A stretch of DNA of 64,000 nt from Macrolepiota albuminosa. Lineage: Eukaryota > Basidiomycota > Agaricomycetes > Agaricales > Agaricaceae. Every line of letters starts with the position of its first letter. The stretch's first letter is position 1. The DNA lies in contig JAMWFC010000040.1 of the NCBI GenBank assembly GCA_027475525.1, positions 62,001-126,000 on the forward strand. Direction: 5' to 3'. The notes beneath the pieces are model-generated. The model searched no databases. It saw only the letters and a program-made list of their open reading frames with translations, and was not told the DNA's origin. The translations under genes were made by a program, and so were the position numbers. This document shows, piece after piece, positions 10,431 through 22,587 of this stretch.

Positions 10431-11645
10431 TCATTATTTATTTTCTTGCCAGCAATAAAGAAGTATGAAGCTTTGATGGCAAAATACGAAGGGCCTGAGA
10501 TGAAAAGAGTGCCACCATCTCTTTATAGTGACAAAAAGGAGATTATCCTAGTCTTTCAAAATGAATCATGCTTTATAATAAATGAGTATAAATTCAGTGC
10601 ATGGCAAGTAATCTATTTTGATGACAGATTGATACTAATATATTACTTATAGGCTGTAAAAAGGACAAATAATTTTTCAGAAGAAAGATTGTAGATATTT
10701 AATCCACATTTCAGAGTTCATCATATCTAAAACTAGTTGACTTGTTTATCTGGATGCTGATAGTAATATTCTTGATGAAGCTTGAAAGGTTATCTATTCA
10801 GGTTCAAATGGCAATGTATGGTGAGATGCTATGCTGATAGTAATATTCTTGATGAAGCTTGAAAGGTTATCTATTCAGGTTCAAATGGCAATGTATGGTG
10901 AGATGCTCCTGAGCTTTTAAAGCAAGGTCAAGCATGCTATGACTATATTCAAAAAGTAGCATCCAGGCTATTATAGTCTTTTTGTCTCTGATTATTTCTC
11001 AGCCCATAAATTACTTCCTTCCAATGCACTCAAAGCTTTTGAAATGAATAAATTTGATAACAAAAAGCAGCAAATTGGGCATGATATTATTATATCTATA
11101 TCTAACTCATGTCTTGAGCACAGAAAAAAACTTCAACACATGACTCTTAACAATAAAGAGGCTAAAAGACTTAAACAAGTTCTTGAAAAATATGGTTTTG
11201 ATGTTACTGAACTTCATGCCAAATGCTTATTTATATGCTTTTCTGATAGCACAGACTATTACATAGCACATCTTTTAAGTCAGCAAGATGACTTTTGGAA
11301 TTAAGAATCTGTGCTTGAGACACTTATTAAAAAAGCAGGACATTTTTGTATTTTCCTTTTAAAATTTCACTGTAAATTGAATCATATCAAAATAGTGTGT
11401 GATATCTCTTGTATTTCTATTTATACAGGACTAATATGTTATAGTATCGGAGCTGGGCCAGATATTGTTACAGAAAATATGTCAAAAACAGTTTTGCAAA
11501 AGCAAAAGATCTGACAATGTGGTATTTGAATAGTTATTTGGCATTTTATTAATTATTCCTGACATTTTATAAGTACTTATCAAAAGAAATTAACTGGAAA
11601 GGCTGTTTTATAGGCTATTCATTGCCAGATTTTTCAAAGTGCAAT
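10431..11645 (+). pseudogene. decayed DDE-type transposase
   Basis: Plus-strand segments in order: an N-terminal piece around 10,456-10,600 (KYEALMAKYEGPEMKRVPPS, then IILVFQNESCF, expected FQDES with the catalytic Asp changed to Asn); a middle segment 11,044-11,304; a segment 11,311-11,400 ending KFHCKLNHIKI (expected ..LNPIE with the catalytic Glu); and a C-terminal piece near 11,560-11,620. A likely intron (gtgtgtgat...tacag, 11,395-11,428) splits the LNxI motif from the rest. I recognise this as a cut-and-paste DDE transposase type common in Agaricomycete genomes but do not assign a superfamily. Two catalytic residues are mutated by G-to-A or C-to-T and several stops are present, so it is dead. 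It contains the 77-bp duplication at 10,754-10,907. Confidence 0.7.
10754..10907. repeat. 77-bp-period tandem duplication 6
   Basis: Exact 77-base unit in the DDE transposase pseudogene. Confidence 0.95.
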
Positions 11646-12839
11646 AATGTCAATTGAAGCAGTTTTTTATTAGATTTTACTTAACAAAAAAATTGCCTTA
11701 AAATTTTGACTACTGAAAAAATCCTTAAAAAAGTTGGATGAATGCATTTCAAGATATTTTAAGACATGTATAAATCAAATCTAACATCAGATTTTGCTCA
11801 AAAAAATCCACTGTTGAGATAGTAAAATTGTTGTCTTCTATTGTCTACAACTGTAATGCAGCTTTCTGATGAGTACTTAGTTGCCTTCAAAAAAAACATC
11901 AGCCTTGTGTATAGATAGGCAGAAGGAAAATGTGTTTTGAATATCACTACTGAAGATGAAATTGTGATTTTTCTGTAATTATGCAGGTTGGTGTCATTAG
12001 AAACAACTATTTCTTCTAGATATAAGAGTTTAAAAAACACTATCATGAGCATTGCTAAGAAAAGTAAATTGCTGTGTGTTGGAGATTTTAAGTAATATTC
12101 AATAATATATAATATGTCATTTCAGATAAAAACTTTGCACTTAGTAGATGAGGAGACTTGCTTTTTTTGAGCTGGAAAATGTTTTTTTGACTCAAGATGA
12201 ATTTTTTGCATTCTAATATAAAAAAATAAGAGTCAAATTGCTAGGAACTAGAGAGCAATCTATGGGATAATTTTCTTTTTTTGTTAGTAAGCTTGTATAC
12301 CTAAATAGCCATTGTTAAGATAGTTGTCTCTACTAGGCTTATGTCTTCAATTGCTTTCTAAATGTGGTGATCACATGCTTTATGACTTGATGCTCTTATT
12401 GATCTTGCAAAATCAAACATTTAACTTGAATAATTATTTGAATAAAGCAAGCTCCTTATTTGTAGTAAGATACTTATATACAAATATAGTTAATAACAAT
12501 ATAAAATATCAATGAGTCTAAAAGTGTGAAAAAAGCTAAATGCTTTCAGTTTTAACCTAGCATATCAAAACTTATGAGGTACATTAAATAATAATACATT
12601 CTGATGTCTAATCACTTTTAAATGATGATAGATATAATTAAAGACTGACACAAACATTGAATGTAATAGAAAATGAAGGGGAAAGTACAAGAAATAGTGA
12701 GTATTACTTGATGAGGAGACTAAAGTTGAGCAAATGTCCTAGTTCTTGTAAGATTCTTCAAGCTATTCTCCTTCTTCTACAATCACATACTAAGTTTTAA
12801 TCAGACTTATCATTCAATATAAGTCAAGTGGGCAGTCTT
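11646..12839. other. AT-rich, CpG-free stretch, no gene recognised
   Basis: Only short ORFs (up to 84 codons) without family resemblance. Base composition matches the decayed transposons on either side, so it is probably older TE debris. Confidence 0.5.
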
Positions 12840-13413
12840 TGTAAAAGTGACCTCTGGAGGCTATGGCTTAGTTACAGCTGGCAGAGGGAGATCTAAAGTA
12901 TATTAGAGTATATATTAACAATATCATAATAAATACTTATCTGGCAGAGGAAGATCCACAGAAAACAAGTCTAGAGATTTTTTCTGCCAGAATTAATGCT
13001 TTTGGGGCCTCTGAAGCATGAGAAACAACTGTACAGGACAACAAAACCTTGAAAACTCAAAAATTGCCTATGCAAACAATTGCATAAATAAAGAGCAAAC
13101 TCTGGCAAATTCTGGCTTATATAAGCAGTCTGTATGCAGTGTTGAAGGGCCCACACTTGTCTGAATGATAGCTAAAGAACCAGAGCACTTCAAAGGCTGA
13201 AAGTAGTACTAATAGATAGTGTAGGGCCCACACTTGTCTGAATGATAGCTAAAGAACCAGAGCACTTCAAAGGCTGAAAGTAGTACTAATAGATAGTGTT
13301 AAAAAGAATAGAAACAGTAAAGTGAGAGAATAACAGAAAAAATAAAAAAATGAATGAAAGGAGAGTGAAGAAATAAAAAGTAAAAAATAGAAGAAATGAG
13401 GAGTTCTCTGACA
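12840..13413 (-). repeat. chromovirus-type LTR, probably solo
   Basis: The reverse complement matches the LTR at 9,236-9,753 from TGTCAGAGAACTCC (13,413) to ...GGTCACTTTTACA (12,840), so it has TG...CA ends. The 77-bp duplication at 13,146-13,299 inflates its length from about 497 to 574 bp. Flanking 5-mers (gtctt / gttct) are similar but not identical, so a target-site duplication is unproven. No internal element sequence adjoins it. Confidence 0.7.
13146..13299. repeat. 77-bp-period tandem duplication 7
   Basis: Exact 77-base unit in the inverted chromovirus LTR. The sister LTR at 9,236 lacks it. Confidence 0.95.
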
Positions 13414-15785
13414 GTTCTTTGCTGTAATCATGCTCACTGCATTTGGATATAGTCAAAAATTGTAGTCAAGGATCATAAGCCTATAGTAGGACAGGGTATT
13501 GGAGATATGGCTAAAAAGCATCAGTAGGAGAATCTCTTGCAGACAAGTATTCATAACTTTGACTGAGAGTTTGATTTATTTGAGACTATTGCTTATAGAA
13601 GCAGAAACAGCAAGATTGAGTATCAAAGATTAGCACTCATGCTTCTTACCTGCTCAAATGCCTAAAATTAAAAGCAGTATATGAACTAAAAGGACTAAAG
13701 CATTGACAATGTGTTTTGCAAGGCTCTCTTGCCTGTCCAATGATGTTTTAAGTGCCTGTAAGCTTTCCTCCAATTTTTTTCTCTCACTCTTCTGAGTCTT
13801 TTGCAAACACTGTTCTACAAGTTTTCCTGCTTCTTTACTACACAATCTCTCCTGCTTTTACTGCTCCTTCTCTATGCAGAGTTTTGCTTAGACCTTATTA
13901 AAATGCTAGAAATATAGAATACAGTTATTAAAGAGGTATTCATGCTGCTGAGCAATAAGAATAGTCTTTCATTTTATAGTTTGATATGAGTATTCAGTGC
14001 TCCTTCTACATTGCCTGCCAGTCTATTTTATGCAGGCATACTTCAGCCATTTCTTTTGAAACTCAGCCCAGGATCAAAAAGCAGTATAACATCTTGCTCC
14101 AAATAGAAAAGTGCAAAGTCAATTTATATTCATACTCAGAGATGGCCCTATAAATATTAAAAAAAATTGACAAAAAGTAAAAAGAGATGGAAAGAGAATG
14201 CTGGAAAGGCAAAGTTACAAATTTTAATGTTGAGTTCCTTTAAATCTTTAAGCATGGTCTAAAATTTAGACTTTATAATTTCAATCAGTGCTAGAAAAAG
14301 TGCTTGCATGTCTTAGATTGATTGGACTGGCTACAAGGTGCATTAGCACAAAAGTCCATAGCTAGGAAAATGAAATTTACTTAGCTACTGTGAGCATCAG
14401 AAGAAGAATGCCTTTCATACAGTACCTAAAATAAATTATGAGGTATTGATAGTACAATAGTAGGCCCAGAGTGCCAACAACAAAGTTGAGAAAATAAAAG
14501 TGAAAATTTGACAAAAAAGATATAGTGCTCATAATTTATATGCATGCATATTGGCTAGAGTCGGAGAAATAGGCTTTTGTAGTTGACTAGTCAACACTTG
14601 TTTATATGTGTAGTCTTGAATCTATAACAATATGTTAAAGGAGAAATAGGCTTTTGTAGTTGACTAGTCAACACTTGTTTATATGTGTAGTCTTGAATCT
14701 ATAACAATATGTTAAAGTAAGTGTAACCAGGAATCTTCTAGAGGTTCTTGCTTTATTATATTACTTTACTTTTGTTCAGTCTCAGCATCTCAGAGAGGTG
14801 CTAATATTATTTAAATTTATGGAAAAAGTATTATAAATCAGATCCAGAATAATTACAATAGTAATTATTCCTTTAATCAATTATTTAATAAGTATTTACT
14901 TATGTTTGGATAGATACTTTTTTACTTACACTATGTACAGAGAAATCTACCAATTTGACAGATTCTGTGTCTTGTATGAGTAAGAACTTAAACTCTTACA
15001 GTAAGCCTCAGTGTTGGGCCTACATCAAGATTAACAATACTATATTTGATACCTACATGTATAATAATATGTTTTTTTTGTGATATGTTTATAGTAGCTC
15101 AACATCTCTATATTTCCCACATGCTGGGCAGAATGAATCTGTTAGCTTTGAGTTGCCCACAAATCAAATTGAAGGGGTTGGTTCTTTATATATCAGGATA
15201 AAAATATATTTACACACAAATTCTAGCACAAACTAAAAAATAATGTGGAATTCAATGATTATTGTTATAATACCCACTAAACCTCTATTCTTCAGCTGAC
15301 TGCCAGACATCTATGAAGATATGCTTGAATGGTTGGGGGACATGGTTCAAACCCAGAGCTTCTTGCTGTATTATGTTAGCAGAAGACCATTTAAAAGATC
15401 TTGGACTTGTGTGGTGAAGTTTAGGAGCTTGTTGCCATAGAGAAAAGTGTTGGATAGGTATGTCTGGAACAATGATCAAGTATAATGTTTTTCTCAGAAT
15501 TCATCTCAACTCACAATTTTAAGGTCCATTACCTGCTTTAACAAAAGTTCTAAACATTAAAAAACATGCTGTAAATATAGAGATCATGACATACTATTCC
15601 ACCTCTGAAAAAAAAATGCATTCTGTTGAGTTTTTTTTGCTAAATCAACTATTGATTTTTCTATAGACTGCAATCTGACTTGGCTTTCTATCAACCCACC
15701 TTATTTATATAGAATAGGACAAGGCCTGGAGAAAATAATGTGATTATTAAGGCTGACCAAGCTAATCAAGAACCTTTTTTTAGGG
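13414..15785. other. AT-rich TE debris, nothing assignable
   Basis: Several short ORFs occur. The only one with character is 13,654-13,845 (-), a Lys/Glu/Gln-rich coiled-coil-like peptide followed by a hydrophobic tail. It resembles the charged C-terminal region of pogo-like transposases, but too weakly to name. The 77-bp duplication at 14,563-14,717 lies here. CpG is nearly absent. Confidence 0.4.
14563..14717. repeat. 77-bp-period tandem duplication 8
   Basis: Period 77, 78 matching bases, in unassigned debris. Confidence 0.95.
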
Positions 15786-15985
15786 TAACTACATACTGAG
15801 TTGTGAAACCCAAGGCCTTAACCAAACAAAGTGAGGTTGAAGCTGGGATTAAGCACTGAATTGTGAAAATTAAAGCCTTAATCAAACAAAGTAAAGTTGA
15901 GGCTGAGATTAAGGCCGAGTTCTCTATACATACTTGGAGCCCTAACCAAACAAAGTGAGGTTGGAGTAGAGGCCAAGTTACTTAT
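15786..15985 (+). repeat. three imperfect tandem units around an 'accaaacaaagtgaggtt' core
   Basis: The core occurs at about 15,820, 15,880 and 15,945 with spacing near 60-65 bp (variants cttaaccaaacaaagtgagg, cttaatcaaacaaagtaaag, cctaaccaaacaaagtgagg). A fourth occurrence sits at about 17,966, next to the hairpins at 18,001. Probably the terminal sub-repeats of an unidentified element. Confidence 0.5.
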
Positions 15986-15997
15986 ATATGCTTGGAG

Positions 15998-16250
15998 TGT
16001 TAGAATCTGATTACATCTAGTAATTAACATGTTAGTTAAATCTAGGTATCCTTTGGTTAATATATGAATGTAACTGGTGTAACTAAGTGGACACTCCTAG
16101 TGTGTTGATAGGCTTCTACTTGGGCTGAGCATATCAAAGAACACTAGAGGCCTACCAATACTTGACATATTGGAGACTCAAGTGACTTTCTTGGACACAG
16201 GACATCTCTGGCTTTAGCACCCTGTTACAGGCTTCACTTACCAGTCTCAT
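15998..16250 (+). repeat. LTR-like repeat, family shared with 33,370-33,762
   Basis: It starts TGTTAGAATCTG at 15,998. The stretch from tagtaattaacatgt through ctaggtatcctttggtta to aactaagtggacac is matched on the minus strand of 33,530-33,680. The right boundary was not found. The TG start and dispersed distribution suggest an LTR. Confidence 0.4.
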
Positions 16251-18000
16251 CACCATTTATCAGACATTTAGCACCCACCATCTATTGACTTCAAGAACTT
16301 AGCAGGCCTAGAACTTATAATGCTAGCATGATAACAGGGAGGTGACTCTGACCAAACCCCAATTGATTCTGAAAGAAGTTATGTAGCATTAGGTGCTGCC
16401 ACTTGTCAAGGCATCTCAATCAGAAGTATAAAAAATTACTGACAACAAGACAGGATATACTAGCATTAGGTGCTGCCACTTGTCAAGGCATCTCAATCAG
16501 AAGTATAAAAAATTACTGACAACAAGACAGGATATACTCAAGCCTGGCATTTTAACCTATCAGAAAATGATACAATGTTTAGTGCCAACATTAGCACTCA
16601 TGGCATCTATTGAGAATTTTTTGACTATACCCTGGAGTGGCCTGGCCAATTGGAATTACATTAAAAAGTTAGCATACTTGTATAATTCTAAGTCAGTTTA
16701 GAGTCGCTGTGGCCAATGGGCTATAATGCCATTGGTCACTGTCATTCATGTGCTGCCAGTTGCTGCACAGGTTGCTGTTAGCTGGAACCATGAGTAGAAG
16801 CACTAATTAGTAGCGCTGCAGATAGACTCAGATAGACTCATTTTGAAAATACAGTAGTGCATAGTATAAAAGATAGCTACTTCACATGTAAAAAACAACA
16901 AATTGTAACTCATTGAGCACTCAGTTACTTGTAGTGTTTAAGTTGCACTAGCTTAACCTAACTTTGTCACTAAGTTGGGTGCTACCATTGTCTCTATCAT
17001 CTTTGTCATTTGCAGTGCCACCTATGGGCACATTTCATTGTGCTATTCTTTCTCTTTACAATATCTTTGCCTAAGCTACAGTGCTTACAGTTTGCTAGGT
17101 AGCATTCAAGGTTGGTTGCCCTCTCAGTTGAAAAGACTGACCGACGGCAAGGGTGTGGTCTTTGAATGAGGGTGGCTGTGTTGTCACGGGAACTCCCTTT
17201 CCCTTGCGACTCTCACCCTCAGTACTTTTGTTGTGTCCCATCATTGGGTCTGCCTGCAGAAAAGTTTATATTTTCTCCTCCTGCCCACCCAGGCAGCAGC
17301 CCAAATGCAGCGTTTAAGGAAGCAGACAAAACAGCAAAACGAGACATAATCAAAGTAGTCTACCAGCTTAGTCTTAGAACGCCATAGTGACCTCTGCAAT
17401 GAGTAATGATTTGGAAGTGGGCTATCAAAGCAGGAAGAATTTTACCTGCCCACCCACCCAAATCGCGGCTATTTCTTGGTTTCTTGCCACCTTTTGCTGA
17501 ACCTCGTGGAAGGTCAGAGCACACAGCAGCTAGCCAGTGTCCTCTCCCATCCCCTTGCCATAGAATAATGTAAATCAGTTGTACATAAATCGTGTATATT
17601 CCACAAGCTAAATACACATGATTTTTGGGCATCACGCGTCGAAGTCAAAGAGCTATTATCTAGCACATCATTGTATCACATTTGTTCGAGCATACCAAGA
17701 CTCTGTCAGGACTCCTTACATATGATGCATGCCAGGCACTGGAGATAGTGTTGTACTGTGTAATGTCCAGTGCACTCAACCACAGTTAGGCATTATCAGC
17801 ATGTTAATGAACTAAGGGTAATGTGTACTTGTAAAGAGTTATTATATGCATGTTGAGACAAAGCAGAGTGGTAACAAAGAGATGAATCATTGGCAGCCAG
17901 TGGCCAGTAGCCTTGTTGTCATGGCTATGGTACCTGTCACAATATCACATCCCAACATAGAGCCCTAACCAAACAAAGTGAGGTTAGAGTGGAGGCTGTG
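16251..18000. other. transition zone, no gene recognised
   Basis: It holds the 77-bp duplication at 16,384-16,538. From about 17,140 CpG dinucleotides reappear and TE resemblance ends. Minus-strand 17,360-17,635 (91 codons) and plus-strand 17,166-17,387 (73 codons) have no family resemblance and I do not call them genes. Confidence 0.4.
16384..16538. repeat. 77-bp-period tandem duplication 9
   Basis: Period 77, 78 matching bases. Confidence 0.95.
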
Positions 18001-18068
18001 TTGGGGGGGGGGGGAAAAGCCCCCAACAAGCTATGAAATTCATGCCAAAGGCATGAATTGTAGCTTGT
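18001..18068. repeat. two adjacent stem-loops
   Basis: The first hairpin pairs ttgggggg (within a run of 13 G) with cccccaa across an aaaag loop. The second pairs aagcta-tgaaattcatgcc with ggcatgaattgtagctt across an AAA loop, nearly perfectly. The pair follows a copy of the accaaacaaagtgaggtt repeat, so it may mark the end of a non-autonomous element. No coding role. Confidence 0.5.
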
Positions 18069-18620
18069 ATAGATGAAGGGCCACCAGAGCCCGGCCACTC
18101 ACTATATCCTTTGAAATTTTGACAAATGACTCAGCAGTTGTAGCACATGACTCCTACTTTTGGATACCATTGTGTTGGCCCAACTCAGGTGACCTTCTAT
18201 TATGAAGTTGGACCTGGAACAAATCACCAGTGGAAGCGGCGACAACAGGGAGCCTGTAACCAGTATCACTTTTTTGGAATGTGATATCTGTGGATTTAGG
18301 GCACCTTGAAAAAGTGACTGTGCAAATGGAATTTGGATATCTTTGATTGTCATGTCAATTGCTTTAGAGACATCAGTACCCTAAAAATCTTGACGGTATA
18401 GGATTTCCATTAAAGTGGCGTTCATTACGCGAATGGAAAGAAAAAGAAAGGGGAGATAATTGCCCAATACAATCTGAAAATGAATTATCATACAGAACTA
18501 TCAGCCGAAGCCAGATAACCAATTTTTAGTATTCTTTTTACACGTGGATGAAAGGCTGGAGGCTAAAACGTCAAATACATATCTAAGCTATGGAGAGATA
18601 TGCTGTTGTTTACTCAAAAA
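18069..18620. other. intergenic, 3' of the xylanase gene
   Basis: No supported gene. The stretch nearest the xylanase stop codon is presumably its 3' UTR and terminator region; no clear polyadenylation signal was chosen. Confidence 0.4.
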
Positions 18621-18625
18621 GACGC

Positions 18626-19363
<738 letters not shown>

Positions 19364-19420
19364 AATGTTCGAGCGTTACCCTTGGATGACCACAACGAGT
19401 TACAGTGTGTCATTGGTTGA

Positions 19421-19427
19421 TTTTATA
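19421..19427 (-). promoter_or_regulatory. TATA box of the GH11 gene
   Basis: TATAAAA on the minus strand, 58 bp upstream of the ATG at 19,363. Spacing is right for a short 5' UTR. No carbon-repressor sites were assessed. Confidence 0.6.
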
Positions 19428-19429
19428 CA

Positions 19430-22225
19430 AGCTTTTCCGGTAAAAACACGGTACCGCGCGTAAAAACTTGATCCACTGCCAGTAGCACTAAATGGTGGAT
19501 AAGAATCAAAATTCCAACATGTGAAATACCATGTGTTCAGTTTGATACAAGTTGTAATGGGTCTCGGAAGTACGTCGAGTTTATTCTTAAACCCGAGAAT
19601 TTAACGACTTGCCCAGGTTAGCCAAATTTACGAAAGAATCCATACCGAGATCTGACCGCTCTAGTATGCTCTGCCAGGGTTTAAGAAATTCCAAGATTTT
19701 CTGGATTTCTCTACGGCGGGTATATCTCGGTACGGTTTGTGTTCGGCACTTTCGTTTTATTACCTATGAAGTCACGATCGGAGCCATACTTGTGCTAGTG
19801 TAATATGTCGGTGTTTTGATAGCCCTCTCCAAAAAGGAGCCAAAGAGCCTCACGCCGTTGTTGTTTTTTACTGCCTCGTGAAGGTCTAGAAGCAGAGTTC
19901 GCTGGCGCCCTTCCAGTGTAATGGAAAAGAATTCGAAGGCCTTCCGTTGTTCAAGACGGGCTCACCATTCGATTTCAAGACGCGGAACTTGAGGAATTCC
20001 CACACATTGAACCAATATCAATGACCATTCAAATATTGGCCTATCGCCGAGTAATCACCGCTGAACCGACGCTAAGAAGATTGTCCAAGACAAGTTGTCA
20101 TAATTCAAATGACTCGCCAGTCGGACTCAAGAGCTCATGTCGTCAGAATGGTGCATGGGCCCTTCTCGATTCATTCACGGAGTGATGAAGCAATTCATCC
20201 CTTAAATACTTTCGAATGCCCCCGATTGGTTCAGATGATTATAGACCGGTTTTGATCATCGTAGGGCCGAATACAGGACGCCGCATCCAGTTTTACTGTC
20301 GGAGCGTTTGACCAATGCTGTCACGGTACAATAGGTTCGAGGGGTGAAAATTGGAGTATCAATAGAAAGCTGAGGTTTTATTCTACAGACAACTGGAATG
20401 TCGTCTCTGACAAGCGACTTGTGCAAAGTGAAGGAACACGTTGGCGGCCTCTGGTCAGCAGATGTTGAAAGGAAGCAACTGGCAGAGCCTGAATATTGGA
20501 GACCGGAAACAGTAACAACGAGGTTTATGCTGCATGTATTTAGAGCTACGAAAGGGTCTCAGCTCGGAGTAGGAAGCCTGCAAGTGCCCTGAGTTCCGAA
20601 ACAGTTGCAGATACATACAAAAATCGTAGAGATGCAGCTAGAAAGATGAATATCGCCTATGCATAGTAGTTCAACCGATGGAAGAGAGGTCTGGCGTCTT
20701 GGGATAGGATTCTAATATTATGTTTTACAGGCGGACGAACACTGTGACGGCATGTTTTTTGTTGATGAATGACCCAACAAGCCAGTTTAGTCAATGATCT
20801 CTGGCAACTACCTTGTTGGGGTCCTGGTGTGCAAGAAAACGGGAAACGCAAGCAGGAGGAACATCACAGCCAAAAGCTTCGATAGTGGGAGCAATCGTAC
20901 GACGAGGGCAAGGTCTCGATTAGTTTTCTAGCTTAACCGGGGATGAAGGCGGGACAATGTGCGAGACGTGTGATGCCCTAAGTACACTCCGTTCTTCCAT
21001 CTACACACTTCAATATTCACTTAGAAAGCGTACCAGGGGTATCGAGTTTGCAGCCTAAGTACACTCCGTTCTTCCATCTACACACTTCAATATTCACTTA
21101 GAAAGCGTACCAGGGGTATCGAGTTTGCAGACCTTCATGGAGTAAGACGCCCTCGGGGTTTGTGGAATCGCGATGAAAGTGATAACGTAGTTGGGAAGCA
21201 TCGAGGAACGTGTGACCTTCACGACCTCAAGGCGATTGATTGACAACGACGACATGTGAGAGTGAGCTTGTTTGGAGCATGTAGCATGCGCACGTAAAGT
21301 GAAGACTACGCTTATAACGTTAGGACGCCCAAGGAATGAGAGAAATGGATCCAAGCGCGAGAGTGATATATAAAGCATATACGAACGGGTGGGTCTTCTC
21401 GAAAGCGTATGAGTCCTGATGGTCTAGGCGCGTGTCAATTCCGTGGATCTGTTGCATACCGCGTTGTAAGCCGTAGCCGCCTCTGCTGTTCCCCCAATAG
21501 GATTTAGATAGAAAGCAGAGGTAAAATATGACACGCCTCTGCATCGGAGACCGAGACCACGGAACTACAGTCTGAGTACAGACGAGAGCAGAGTCACAGT
21601 GCATTTAAGCTGAAAGAAGGGCCAATGTAGGACACAACTGCCTCAGTGTGACAATGCAAGCTGACGATTGTCTGGGATAGATAAATGTTGATGCTATGAT
21701 ATACGCATGTCCGAGTGTCCAAAGAGACAGTACACGAAGGTAGCCACGACTATCCAATCGAAGTTTCCGGGCCTGCGACGAGATCCAGATTATGCATTGA
21801 GTCGTCAGGCTTTTTGGTCAGTCCATCTCTCTGTTCAGAGCACAGCGGAGAATATCTTGTTGCTTGGGTAGGACCGGGTGTAGGCGCCAGCCTTGGAATC
21901 ATTCTAGTTCAGCCTTATCGCGCATTGGCTCCTAGAGCTGGAGAACGTTCGCGGCTCCGAACGGGAAGGAGGCTGAGATCACATGACATGGCCATACATT
22001 TTTGCCCGGGTGTTTTCTAACCAAGCGTCTGTTGATACCACGTTTTTCCAGGTGAATTCATGAATCTTGCAAGACGTTCGGTTACCGGATGCGAGGCCAA
22101 AGGGATGATCATATGACAGGAAGACAAAGGTATCTCGCCACTCCCATGTTGTCATAAGCAATGTAGCGCCGGCAGGTTGTCTCAGTGATGCATGCACAAT
22201 TGGTGACAGCGTTCCTGAGTTTGTC
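19430..22225. other. intergenic, no supported gene
   Basis: Base composition is gene-island-like (CpG retained). ORFs of 60-166 codons occur on both strands without family resemblance. The longest, minus 21,979-22,479, lies antisense to the candidate gene at 22,286. A minus-strand peptide beginning near 20,863 (MFLLLAFPVF) looks signal-like but ends within about 20 codons. The 77-bp duplication at 20,977-21,130 is here. Confidence 0.4.
20977..21130. repeat. 77-bp-period tandem duplication 10
   Basis: Exact 77-base unit, in the intergenic region of gene island 1. Confidence 0.95.
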
Positions 22226-22233
22226 CTATATAG
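22226..22233 (+). promoter_or_regulatory. TATA-like box before the 22,286 gene
   Basis: ctatatag, 53-60 bp upstream of the ATG at 22,286, the same geometry as the GH11 promoter. It supports transcription of the small secreted-protein candidate. Confidence 0.4.
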
Positions 22234-22285
22234 CACGAACCACAGACTGCTGCATTGCGAACTACCGTTTCCGGATTTTCTCAGC

Positions 22286-22587
22286 ATGCAACTCAAGAGC
22301 CTTTTCGTCACTGTCCCTGTGATCGCCATCGCCACTTTTGCCAGTGCAATGTCTACTAATCTGCCTACTTCTAAATATGATGATATCGCACCAGATGTAG
22401 AGATGCCAAAACAAACGGCAATTGACGAGGGCATGTTACCTAAAGGGTGCACAGCAAGTGACCTTGTGGTATGCGACATTTACTGGCCAAGACTCTTTAT
22501 GAATGTTTTGCTTGCTAATCCTCGACATAGGAAATAGAAGCGATTCAAAGTCGCCTTGAACCTGCAGTTCTTGTAACTATCGCATAG
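22286..22587 (+). CDS. candidate small secreted protein (79 aa)
   Basis: No family recognised. The ATG at 22,286 opens MQLKSLFVTVPVIAIATFA, a clear signal peptide with a predicted cut near ASA. An acidic, Pro-containing mature part with one Cys follows. A 62-bp GTATGC...ATAG intron (22,469-22,530) joins in frame to a short second exon ending TAG at 22,585-22,587, giving 79 residues. Unspliced, the frame runs to 22,537 (83 aa). A TATA-like box lies 55 bp upstream. Against it: short length, a single cysteine, and a weakly branded intron. It could be an effector-like small secreted protein or a chance ORF. Confidence 0.35.

Noticed and set aside
21979..22479. 166-codon minus-strand ORF
   Set aside because: No domain resemblance; overlaps the plus-strand small secreted-protein candidate and its TATA box.
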